Assembly: GCA_018652685.1 (NCBI GenBank) | Contig: JABIBQ010000028.1 | Span: 62,001 to 126,000, forward strand | Direction: 5' to 3' | From: Candidatus Bathyarchaeota archaeon | Lineage (GTDB): Archaea; Thermoproteota; Bathyarchaeia; TCS64 | Length of the DNA stretch: 64,000 bases | Part shown: positions 1 through 7,050 of the stretch, piece after piece | How positions within the stretch are numbered: position 1 is the first letter of the stretch | How the letters are laid out: every line of letters begins with the position of its first letter | Notes under the pieces: generated by a model | Database searches by the model: none | What the model saw: the letters and a program-made list of their open reading frames with translations, nothing else | What the model was told of the DNA's origin: nothing | Translations under genes and position numbers: made by a program

Positions 1-77
1 CCCAGCACGACAAGGTCAAGATTCCTCTCATCCATGTTCGCCTGAAGATGTCCAAGTCTCTTTCGATAATCAGTCAT
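1..77 (-). CDS. M24 aminopeptidase-like protein, N-terminal fragment
   Basis: The minus strand opens with ATG at 75-77 and stays open to the window edge, giving 25 residues beginning MTDYRKRLGHLQANM. A short tyrosine/arginine-rich start followed by a helix and a hydrophobic strand (DLVVLG) is how the creatinase-like N-terminal domain of peptidase M24 (Xaa-Pro dipeptidase) proteins usually begins. The catalytic domain lies outside the window, so the family call rests on the N-terminal pattern only. It is divergent from the acetyltransferase gene downstream. Confidence 0.45.
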   Translation of the reverse strand, partial: MTDYRKRLGHLQANMDERNLDLVVL

Positions 78-160
78 GGGTATAGTGTCCTGTGAAAGCG
101 ATAAAGCGTTTATGACTCGCACCCCGAAACCACTTAAACTTGATGCATAATACAGGTGCC

Positions 161-745
161 ATGAATCCGAAGGACGTCTTGATGCTCAGCAAGATACCTG
201 ATTCAGTGGACTCCGATAGGGTCATCATCCGCAGGTATGTCCCTGGAGATGGCGATGCGATGTACGCGCTCGCTGAGAGGAACGGCAACCGAGATAACTT
301 GAAGGGGATTGCAGATGACATCGCTGACCTGGAGTCCGTGAAGCACGCCGAGGTTAAGGCACTCAAACACCGCGCTGAGTGGGCGAAACGTGACCGCTTC
401 GTCGCGGGAGTCTGGCTCAAGGTGGACTGCTCCTATGTTGGTGAGCTATGGATTGAGCCCGCTAAGTGGGATGTGCCCAGCTTTGAGATCGGATGGTTCA
501 TCGACAAGGGTCACGAGGGTAGCGGTCTGGTTTTCGAGGCGGCTCGGGCGGGCCTCAACTTCATCTTCGAAGAGCTGAAGGCACACAAAGCTATAGTCCA
601 AACCGATGACACAAACACGAGGAGCTTCAAACTGGCCGAGAGGCTGGGCTTCAGGAGGGAGGGCCATACTAGGGAGTCCGAGATCAAGGACGGTCAGCGG
701 TTCGGACGCCTCATCTACGGGATGCTCAGGGACGAGCGGTCTTAA
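161..745 (+). CDS. GNAT family N-acetyltransferase (RimJ/RimL-like)
   Basis: A 194-residue protein with the single-domain GNAT layout: an N-terminal strand (VIIRRYVPGD), a central strand with VGELWIEP, the acetyl-CoA loop region around FIDKGHEGSGLVFEAARAGL, and the C-terminal block TRSFKLAERLGFRREG that is typical of RimJ/RimL-type acetyltransferases acting on protein N-termini or small amines. The substrate cannot be told. I chose ATG 161 because a TATA-like CTTAAAC lies about 25 bases upstream, as for a leaderless transcript; TTG 140 and ATG 143 are in frame and would add 6-7 residues. Confidence 0.75.
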   Translation: MNPKDVLMLSKIPDSVDSDRVIIRRYVPGDGDAMYALAERNGNRDNLKGIADDIADLESVKHAEVKALKHRAEWAKRDRFVAGVWLKVDCSYVGELWIEPAKWDVPSFEIGWFIDKGHEGSGLVFEAARAGLNFIFEELKAHKAIVQTDDTNTRSFKLAERLGFRREGHTRESEIKDGQRFGRLIYGMLRDERS

Positions 746-752
746 CCATCAG

Positions 753-766
753 TTTTTTTTATAATG
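753..766 (+). promoter_or_regulatory. TATA box of the HD phosphohydrolase gene
   Basis: A T-run followed by ATAATG sits about 24 bases before ATG 784. This is the spacing expected between an archaeal TATA box and the transcription start, so the transcript is probably leaderless. Confidence 0.55.
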
Positions 767-783
767 AACACCACATCTCAATC

Positions 784-2049
784 ATGCAGAGCTGGGAGAT
801 CAAGGACCCTATACACGGCTACATCGAGGTAACACCCACTGAAAGGGCTGTAATTGATACGCCCCAGTTCCAGAGACTCAGGCGAGTAAAGCAGCTGTCA
901 GCCGCTCACCTGACCTATCCGGGTGCAGAGCACACCCGGTTCCAGCACAGTCTCGGGGTCATGCACATATCGGGTGAGATAGCCCGCAGGCTGCAGGATG
1001 TTGAGCTAATCAATCAAAAGGATGCGAACAGGATACGTTTAGCCGGGTTGCTCCATGATATCGGGCACGGCCCATTCAGCCACCTGTTCGAGGAGGTTCT
1101 TGAAAAGATGGACATGGACCACGAGCAGATGTCAACGAGAATAGTCAGGGAGACCGAGGTTGGTGATGTCCTGAAAGGCCATGGCTTCGATGCCAAAGAG
1201 GTGGGCGACCTATCAATCGGGCACCTGGACTGCAATAAACCGTACATCAACAATATTATAGCGGGCCAGTTCAGCGCGGATGTACTGGACTACCTGCCAA
1301 GGGACAGTTATTTCTCAGGAGTCGAGTACGGCAAGGTGGACTTTGACAGGCTGGTCAGGAGCATAGGGGTGGTTGATGATACCCTGGCGGTGAAGGACAC
1401 TGCTCTATACGTGCTGGAGTCCATGGTCATCGCTCGGTATATGATGTTCAAGGCCGTCTATTTCCACCGCAGCGTCAGGGCCGCAGAGGTTATGCTTGTA
1501 AGGGCGATGGAGCTGGCAGATGAAGAGTTGGGAATAACGGGATTCAAGACCGCAGACGAGTACCACCAACTTGACGACAACTCAGTAATCAGTATGCTAA
1601 GCTCCCTGAAGGACTCATCAAGCAAGGAGAGCAGGACCGCTTACGAGCTGACCCAGGGTTACCTCGACAGGAAGCTCCTCAAATGCGCCTACGAGACTGT
1701 GGTTCACAGGCGGGACAGGCTTGCAGTCAATGTCATGGCCATGGCTGATATCAGGGAGAACCTGGCAAAGGATATCGCTGATGAGGCTGGTGTTGACCGT
1801 AACACCGTCATCATGGACGTGTCAACGGCACCCAGCGTACCATACGCTGCGTCGCAGCAGCAGCCCCAGGACATACCCCTATACCACGAGACTGGGGACG
1901 GAGGGAAAAAAAAGGTTAGTTTCAGCGAGATGAGTCCACTTGGAGGCACACTCGTGGGCTACCTGGACGTGATGAGAGTCTACGCGAAACCCGATGAACT
2001 TGAGTCAGTCAGAGAGGCAACTGAGAACAAATTTGGAAAAGAGCAGTAG
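784..2049 (+). CDS. HD-domain phosphohydrolase (COG1078, dGTPase-like)
   Basis: A 421-residue protein with a full HD metal-binding signature: an early histidine in TRFQHSLGVMHI, then LLHDIGHGPFSH carrying the HD pair, and a later FSADVLDYLPRDSYFSGV block seen in the COG1078 branch. Members hydrolyse nucleotides or related phosphates; the archaeal ones are mostly uncharacterised, and dGTP triphosphohydrolase activity is a family-level guess. The C-terminal part (after about residue 330) is variable. It stands alone in its transcription unit, although the small zinc-finger gene follows on the same strand 66 bases later. Confidence 0.8.
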   Translation: MQSWEIKDPIHGYIEVTPTERAVIDTPQFQRLRRVKQLSAAHLTYPGAEHTRFQHSLGVMHISGEIARRLQDVELINQKDANRIRLAGLLHDIGHGPFSHLFEEVLEKMDMDHEQMSTRIVRETEVGDVLKGHGFDAKEVGDLSIGHLDCNKPYINNIIAGQFSADVLDYLPRDSYFSGVEYGKVDFDRLVRSIGVVDDTLAVKDTALYVLESMVIARYMMFKAVYFHRSVRAAEVMLVRAMELADEELGITGFKTADEYHQLDDNSVISMLSSLKDSSSKESRTAYELTQGYLDRKLLKCAYETVVHRRDRLAVNVMAMADIRENLAKDIADEAGVDRNTVIMDVSTAPSVPYAASQQQPQDIPLYHETGDGGKKKVSFSEMSPLGGTLVGYLDVMRVYAKPDELESVREATENKFGKEQ

Positions 2050-2115
2050 CTACCAAGATACGCTTCTAAAGCCTGATATACCTCTTTTACCCAGCATAAT
2101 ACGGAGTTCTGGAGC

Positions 2116-2346
2116 ATGTCCAAGGTGTATGTATGCCCATTCTGTGGGGTTGAGAAGCCGAAAAAGAACCAGATAGACTTCCATTTAAAGTACGGCCACG
2201 CCGAAGCCTACCACTTGTTGCAGGAGGACGTGGAGTTGCACGACCTTGAATCCAAGATGGATGAGTTGTACAAGGAAAAGAAGCTCCTCGACAAAGAGAT
2301 TGACCTCATGAAATCCATTATTGAGGTTAAGAAAAAGGAAGACTAG
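2116..2346 (+). CDS. small C2H2-type zinc-finger protein with coiled-coil tail
   Basis: A 76-residue protein. Residues 7-28 hold a C-x2-C-x12-H-x4-H arrangement (CPFC at the start, H near FHLKYGH), a classical zinc-finger spacing. The rest is strongly charged with a helical heptad pattern (LESKMDELYKEKKLLDKEI), suggesting dimerisation through a short coiled coil. A DNA- or RNA-binding role is plausible but unproven. The stop overlaps by four bases the stop of the convergent aconitase-X small-subunit gene. A second C2H2 protein lies at 31117-31512. Confidence 0.65.
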   Translation: MSKVYVCPFCGVEKPKKNQIDFHLKYGHAEAYHLLQEDVELHDLESKMDELYKEKKLLDKEIDLMKSIIEVKKKED

Positions 2347-2744
2347 TCTAGGATTTCGACCTTTCCCTGGTCGGCATCAACCCTGACCCTCATCCCGTTC
2401 TTTATCACTTTCAACGGGTCTTGATCAAGCTTGTCCACTAGCGGTATGTCGCTTATGACGCATCCGGTGGCTAGTATCGCCTCAGTCTCGATGTTGATGA
2501 TTGCGGCGGGTGCCGTGCCAAGCTTTGCCATCCTGTAAATGACGTAGCTGCCTACGGTGCTTCCCTTCCCCGTGGGGAACACGAATACCTTGCCAGTGAT
2601 GTTCTCGCCTTTGCAGCTGTGCCCTGGGTCGACTATTATCCCGGTGACCGGGTCAACGCCCCCGTAAAAGCTCACGGAGTCCATGGATACCAGTGCCTCG
2701 CCCTCGGCCACACCGCCCATGACCTTGCGTCCCTTTAGTATCAT
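2343..2744 (-). CDS. phosphomevalonate dehydratase, small subunit (aconitase X swivel domain)
   Basis: A 133-residue protein of the DUF126/aconitase-X swivel family, recognisable by the start KGRKVMGGVAEGEALVS and the block VVDPGHSCKGENITGKVFVFP-like (seen here as IVDPGHSCKGENITG) with TGKGSTVGSYVIY. In archaea the two-subunit aconitase X dehydrates mevalonate 5-phosphate to trans-anhydromevalonate 5-phosphate in the modified mevalonate route. It overlaps its large-subunit partner by four bases (ATGA), so the two are surely co-translated. Confidence 0.9.
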   Translation of the reverse strand: MILKGRKVMGGVAEGEALVSMDSVSFYGGVDPVTGIIVDPGHSCKGENITGKVFVFPTGKGSTVGSYVIYRMAKLGTAPAAIINIETEAILATGCVISDIPLVDKLDQDPLKVIKNGMRVRVDADQGKVEILD

Positions 2745-3931
2745 TTTGCGGCCTCCTTGACTAAGCTCTCAACCGTTTGCAGTTTTGTCTCAAAGCCGTG
2801 GGCCGTGCTGTAGTGTCCGCCCTTGAAGCTGTTGGTGCCAACTCCTTTCCACCCCATCTCGTGGAGTGGCGCGACCACCATACAGGTATCACGGTAAACC
2901 CTTCCACCGGCGTCCTCGATTATCTTGATGAGACCGCCCTTCTCGGCTTGGTCATAGACGCCCCTGCTGGTGAAGACCCAAAGTTTTCCATCAAGGCTCT
3001 TTCCCTTGACTAGATTTGCCGTCTCCTCCATCTCCTTGAGACTGCAGTGTGGGCATCCTATGCAGTAGGTTGGGTTGTCAGGGTCGGAGACTATCTTTGT
3101 CTTTGCCTCCTTGATGTCCTCTTTTGTTATTGTAATTGTCTCGATGCCTTCCAGGTAACCTGCGGCCCATTCTGCCTCAGGTGTGATTCCCTCGCCGTGC
3201 CACAGGGCTATACTCCCGCTAGTGGCGCAGGCGGCCCCCATTGTTTTCATTGACTCCATGTCAAGGTCACCAAGGCCCCTGAAGTAGGGAACAGCTGACC
3301 CTAGCAGCTTTCCTGTGACATAACCGAGCCCGCTGTAGTCCAGCCTCGAATTCAGGTCTGCCTCCACCTGTATAATCTTGGCGGGCTTCCTATTCTCGGG
3401 TAGCCTATAACCGTACAGGGCCGCGACTCCCGTGACCGCTGATGCAAGGGTCGTTGGCCCCGACTCACGATTTGTCCTCGCTGCTAACACGCTGTTTACG
3501 AAGCAGACTGCGTTTGACTCGGCCCATGCGACCTGTGTTCCCCTCCTGGGGACGTGGCCGATGAGGTATGGTGTGCAGGTGCAAGTTGGCTCTACTCCCA
3601 TGGACTCGAAAGCGTCAAGAACCCGCCTCTGGCCAATGGCGAACTCCTCTGGGACGCCCATCTCCTTCCACTTGTCCATGTCCATTCCAGCAGGGTTCAA
3701 TGTTGCTCTGATCCTGCACTTAGCCCCCGTGGTCGCCTGCTCCTCAAGCCACTCGGTGCCCGCCTCTCCCAGGTTCTTGTAGCTTACCCCGCTTATGTGA
3801 GCCGACTCAACGGGCACCAGCTTTTCCGCGCCGAATACGCTGCCGAGTGCCACCAGTAGCTCAATGGATTTCCTGACGGCTACCCCTTCCTCGCCGTTCA
3901 TCATCCGCTCCTGTTTCCGTGTCAGATACAT
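2741..3931 (-). CDS. phosphomevalonate dehydratase, large subunit (aconitase X)
   Basis: Catalytic subunit of aconitase X (DUF521), 396 residues from the ATG at 3931, which begins MYLTRKQERMMNGEEG as family members do; the frame extends 16 residues further upstream but those look non-conserved. Cysteines suited to the [4Fe-4S] cluster lie around CTCTPYLIG, CIGCPHCS and YRDTCMVV. The family's archaeal role is dehydration of mevalonate 5-phosphate for isoprenoid (membrane lipid) synthesis. The matching UbiD-type decarboxylase is encoded about 200 bases upstream on the same strand, which supports this role over a hydroxyproline-epimerase-type function. Confidence 0.9.
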   Translation of the reverse strand: MYLTRKQERMMNGEEGVAVRKSIELLVALGSVFGAEKLVPVESAHISGVSYKNLGEAGTEWLEEQATTGAKCRIRATLNPAGMDMDKWKEMGVPEEFAIGQRRVLDAFESMGVEPTCTCTPYLIGHVPRRGTQVAWAESNAVCFVNSVLAARTNRESGPTTLASAVTGVAALYGYRLPENRKPAKIIQVEADLNSRLDYSGLGYVTGKLLGSAVPYFRGLGDLDMESMKTMGAACATSGSIALWHGEGITPEAEWAAGYLEGIETITITKEDIKEAKTKIVSDPDNPTYCIGCPHCSLKEMEETANLVKGKSLDGKLWVFTSRGVYDQAEKGGLIKIIEDAGGRVYRDTCMVVAPLHEMGWKGVGTNSFKGGHYSTAHGFETKLQTVESLVKEAAK

Positions 3932-4199
3932 GAAATTCAAATGAAATGGTAATCTACCGCTATTTAGACCCTTACACATATAATATTCAATTATTTGTGA
4001 TATTAAATATGATTCAAATCGGGGAGTGGGACAAGATGGGCCGTATCGTGAAGATGTGTCATTTTTCTTACATCGGCTACGAGACCGTCATAGACTAAAG
4101 TACCTCGATTGGCTCCCTTGTGCACATTGACCGTGAGCACTCATATGAGATAAAAACCCGACATAATTAACTATTACTAATAAATTATTGTAATAATGG
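3932..4199. other. intergenic region between the decarboxylase and dehydratase genes
   Basis: This gap of about 270 bases holds A/T-rich promoter-like sequence at both ends (CATATAATATTC near 3978-3989 on the dehydratase side; TAATAAATTATTG near 4179-4192). On the plus strand ATG 4036 opens a 20-codon frame ending ETVID. It has no recognised relatives and could be a gene remnant or chance. I see no RNA gene here. Confidence 0.4.
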
Positions 4200-5537
4200 T
4201 CAACTGTACCGGGAGAGGATTTCCTTGGCCGAGTCGCTGACGGGTATCAAGGCCCGTTTGAACCCCGCGGGGTCCTTGAACATGGGCTTCGTCGCGTCAA
4301 CTCCCACCTTGGTCCCCATCTCCTTCTCCTGGTCCCCAGCCGGGTCAAGACTGCTGACCCTGACTCCCGGGATAACCAGCAAATCCTCGGCCCCGTTGAA
4401 ACGGGTGGCTATGGCCCACTCTACCTGCTCCATGTCGTAAGGGTCGATGTCGCTGTCCACCACAACTGCATGCTTCAGGCTCGGATGGGCCGCGAATATT
4501 GCCATCAGTACGTTCTTTGGATCTCCCTCTTTGGACTTATCAAAGCTCACCACGCAGTGAAGCCAGCCCATTCCTCCAGTGGACATGTTGACGCCCCGGA
4601 CGGTGGGCACGATATTACTGACGTACTCCCAGATCCTTGGCTCCCTGGGCATCCCCATGAGGAGCCTGTGCTCGCTTCCAGAGGGGAGCAACCCGTGATA
4701 CATGTAGTCCTTCCGGTGCATGACACCAACCAACTCAAGTGTAGGCTGCTGCCTCTGGACATCAAAAGTGCCCGAAAGATCCACGAACGGGCCCTCCGTT
4801 GAAAGCTTGTCTAGATGAAGTTTGCATTCTAGAACTATTTCTGCGTCGGCCGGTGCCAGTGCATCAACGTGTTCGCACTGGGTGAGCTGGAGTGTTCCCC
4901 CGAGGAGCCTGTTTGCCACATCGAACTCACTTGTACCGAAGCTGGCTGGTAAAGCTGCAGCCATCAGAGTAGCGGGGTGGTGCCCGATGGTAACCGCCAC
5001 ATCCAGGCTGGTTTTCCCCATCTCCTCGGCCTGCTTCGTGAGTTTGTAGAGGTGTCTGTGCACGATCCTGATGGCCATGTGCTTATCATCCAGCACTAAG
5101 AGCCGGTGGAAGCTGACGTTCTCGGATTTCCCGTCGGGTCCCTTGGTGTGGATGATGCCGGATGTGATGTATGGTCCGGGGTCGCCCTCGAAGTGGGTTA
5201 GAACCGGGATCTTGGCCATGTTGCCCTCGATGATCACTTCCTTGACGGGGCCGGTTTCCACTATCTCGCATTTCAGCGGGGTCTTTGTCGCCTCGATCAA
5301 CATAGGGTAGAGGGTCTCCGCCGTGGCCCCTATTGATCTCAGGAGCCTGGGCCTGTTGCCGTTAACTCCTCCGACTACTGTGACACCAGTCTCTTTTTCC
5401 TTAACTATAATCGCCTTGCCGCCGTCGAACTGGCGCAACGCCGCCGCTATCTCATAGTTCCTTGAGAGCGGCTCGTTGATCACTACCGTCTCTGACTCGA
5501 TCTCCATCAGGAATGTTCGCAGATTATTCTTTGCCAT
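4200..5537 (-). CDS. UbiD-family decarboxylase, probable anhydromevalonate phosphate decarboxylase
   Basis: A 445-residue UbiD-fold protein. Typical stretches are the N-terminal NNLRTFLMEIE helix, PVLTHFEGDPGPYITSGI (prenylated-FMN site region), VTIGHHPATLMAAALP, and the acidic EGPFVDLSG segment. UbiD enzymes decarboxylate unsaturated acids with prenylated FMN. Because it lies beside the aconitase-X pair, the likely substrate is trans-anhydromevalonate 5-phosphate, giving isopentenyl phosphate. That inference comes from the pathway described in archaea, not from a residue-level substrate signature. Its start overlaps the stop of the upstream small gene by 14 bases, implying an operon. Confidence 0.88.
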   Translation of the reverse strand: MAKNNLRTFLMEIESETVVINEPLSRNYEIAAALRQFDGGKAIIVKEKETGVTVVGGVNGNRPRLLRSIGATAETLYPMLIEATKTPLKCEIVETGPVKEVIIEGNMAKIPVLTHFEGDPGPYITSGIIHTKGPDGKSENVSFHRLLVLDDKHMAIRIVHRHLYKLTKQAEEMGKTSLDVAVTIGHHPATLMAAALPASFGTSEFDVANRLLGGTLQLTQCEHVDALAPADAEIVLECKLHLDKLSTEGPFVDLSGTFDVQRQQPTLELVGVMHRKDYMYHGLLPSGSEHRLLMGMPREPRIWEYVSNIVPTVRGVNMSTGGMGWLHCVVSFDKSKEGDPKNVLMAIFAAHPSLKHAVVVDSDIDPYDMEQVEWAIATRFNGAEDLLVIPGVRVSSLDPAGDQEKEMGTKVGVDATKPMFKDPAGFKRALIPVSDSAKEILSRYS

Positions 5538-5847
5538 CGTTTAACAACTCGTTTAGTAGCCCCAACACTGTTTTCCCATCGAAGCCCATTGGAAGGTTGG
5601 TTGATACAAGCGCCATTTTCTCGTAATCGGAGGCGATCCTCTCCCCTATCATACGCGAGAGCATCTCATCCCTGTCCCCCAGCAGCTGGCTGCTTGACCT
5701 GTCAGGGAGGGTCACTGATACCCCGCCCAGTTTAGGCTTCTCACCGACCCAGAAGAAGGCCAGCACCGCGTTCTCCAGCTCGCTGATGGAGCCGTGGAGG
5801 ATCTTCTCCTCGACGGTGGCCGTCTTCTCGGAAAACTTGAGACTCAT
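5524..5847 (-). CDS. small protein, possible PAC3-like proteasome assembly chaperone
   Basis: A 107-residue protein I do not firmly recognise. Its pattern, a beta-rich N-terminal half with LGGVSVTLPD, then QLLGDRDEMLSRMIGERIA, then KMALVSTNLPMGFD and a C-terminal helix, resembles the order of elements in eukaryotic proteasome chaperone PAC3 and its archaeal relatives (GTLVSL..., LLGQDEPLIHVCAKNL, AVLLAVAVKD). The fold assignment is inference. It is translationally coupled to the UbiD gene (14-base overlap), so a role as a partner of that enzyme is the alternative. Confidence 0.4.
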   Translation of the reverse strand: MSLKFSEKTATVEEKILHGSISELENAVLAFFWVGEKPKLGGVSVTLPDRSSSQLLGDRDEMLSRMIGERIASDYEKMALVSTNLPMGFDGKTVLGLLNELLNDGKE

Positions 5848-5864
5848 TTAACAAGATTTAGCCA

Positions 5865-5879
5865 CTTAACGTTGTTAAG
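5865..5879. repeat. 15-base perfect inverted repeat upstream of the PAC3-like/UbiD pair
   Basis: CTTAAC-GTT-GTTAAG is a perfect dyad of 6-base arms and 3-base centre. It ends 18 bases before the start codon of the 107-residue gene and also lies just after the end of the COG3199 kinase gene. It could be an operator in a promoter or a weak terminator. Confidence 0.45.
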
Positions 5880-5885
5880 GGTTGT

Positions 5886-6980
5886 CTAGGCGATCTTTGC
5901 TAACTTCGTCTCGTGTCTACTGACAACAACCCGCATGAAGCCTGATAGCTCCTCGTCAAGCCCAGAGTCTCCGGTATCGACTGACAAGGTTCCAATCTGA
6001 GCCAGCTTCGTGGCCGTAGAAACAATGATTATATTCTTTTTTCCGACCCGGCGAACCACCTCGGGACTGATCTGCTGGTTTCCACGCCCCAGGATTGATC
6101 CCATCCCGCCGAGGGGAGATATCAAGATATAGTTCTCATCGCCCATCTCCGCGAGGATTCCGGCTTCATCAACATCGACCCCGATCAACTCGCCGTTCCT
6201 CACAAGGTCGATACCGAGAATCGTTTTGTCTAGTTCAAGTTGATCGGTGACCGATGCAACGGTTGAACCCGGCCCCATGATGTATAGCGCATCCCACCTC
6301 ATCTCCTCTGCGATTCGTTCCCCGATCGCCTCCTTGATGAGGCTCTCGTCTACCGTGTGCACTGCTGATTTCTCGTTGAGCACCAGCGACGCGATGAACG
6401 GCGTCCTGGAGTAGCCCTTGAGCTCCGCTGACAGGTACCCCTCTCTGTACGCTTCCTCGTCTATGTCCATTACCTCGCGTTCAGCCAACGATGCTTCGCC
6501 CGCTATGAACCTCCTGATAAGTTCCCCACTTGCCTTCGGCGTCGTGCCAAAAACGCCACTATACATTTTGACCCCGGACGGGATACCGAGTATCGGAACC
6601 TGAGTGCCTACAGCACCCATGACATCAACTGCTGTCCCGTCCCCACCGGTGAATACGATCAAGTTCGGGCTCACATCAAGCATGGCCTCCGCCGCCTTCA
6701 CTGTGTCCTCCTTACCAGTCTTTCCACTAGACGGTGATCCTAGTACTTGGGGCGATAACCCAAGTCTCTTCAGAACATCCTCTCCCATGGGGCCTCCCCA
6801 GGTCACCCACTGGCTATCAGCTTTTTTCAGTGTCTCCAGTGCCTGAATAGCTCTGTCCTGTGCCCTGGGAAACGCACCCCTCATGATGGCCTCCCTGAGT
6901 GTGTCCTCGCCGTCGGTCCCCTTGAGTCCCACCCTTCCACCCATCCCCGCTATGGGGTTAATGATCAGTCCGATACGCAT
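5886..6980 (-). CDS. ATP-NAD kinase-like protein (COG3199)
   Basis: A 364-residue relative of NAD kinases with the nucleotide motifs MRIGLIINPIAGMGG at the N-terminus and FTGGDGTAVDVMGAV around residue 115. The insertion between them and the long C-terminal half (PGSTVASVTDQL, ISPLGGMGSILGRGNQQI) match the COG3199 group of predicted polyphosphate/ATP-NAD kinases, whose archaeal function is not well settled. ATG 6980 is preferred over the in-frame TTG 6989 because a TTTAAAT box lies about 25 bases upstream. The same A/T block probably also serves the divergent aglB gene. Confidence 0.75.
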   Translation of the reverse strand: MRIGLIINPIAGMGGRVGLKGTDGEDTLREAIMRGAFPRAQDRAIQALETLKKADSQWVTWGGPMGEDVLKRLGLSPQVLGSPSSGKTGKEDTVKAAEAMLDVSPNLIVFTGGDGTAVDVMGAVGTQVPILGIPSGVKMYSGVFGTTPKASGELIRRFIAGEASLAEREVMDIDEEAYREGYLSAELKGYSRTPFIASLVLNEKSAVHTVDESLIKEAIGERIAEEMRWDALYIMGPGSTVASVTDQLELDKTILGIDLVRNGELIGVDVDEAGILAEMGDENYILISPLGGMGSILGRGNQQISPEVVRRVGKKNIIIVSTATKLAQIGTLSVDTGDSGLDEELSGFMRVVVSRHETKLAKIA

Positions 6981-7002
6981 CGTAGACAATCCTAGTTATC
7001 GC

Positions 7003-7016
7003 AATTTAAATAAAAG
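7003..7016. promoter_or_regulatory. shared A/T-rich promoter core between the kinase and aglB genes
   Basis: A near-symmetrical AATTTAAATAAA block lies about 25 bases before ATG 6980 on the minus strand and about 40 before TTG 7051 on the plus strand, so it can serve as a TATA box in both directions. A four-codon frame (ATG 7032, reading MNGV then stop) precedes the aglB start. Confidence 0.45.
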
Positions 7017-7050
7017 CCTCGCATATCCTACATGAACGGAGTCTAAAGTT

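Noticed and set aside
7032-7046. A four-codon frame (MNGV) before aglB, considered as an upstream regulatory peptide
   Set aside because: Too short to distinguish from chance; kept only as a remark in the promoter entry.
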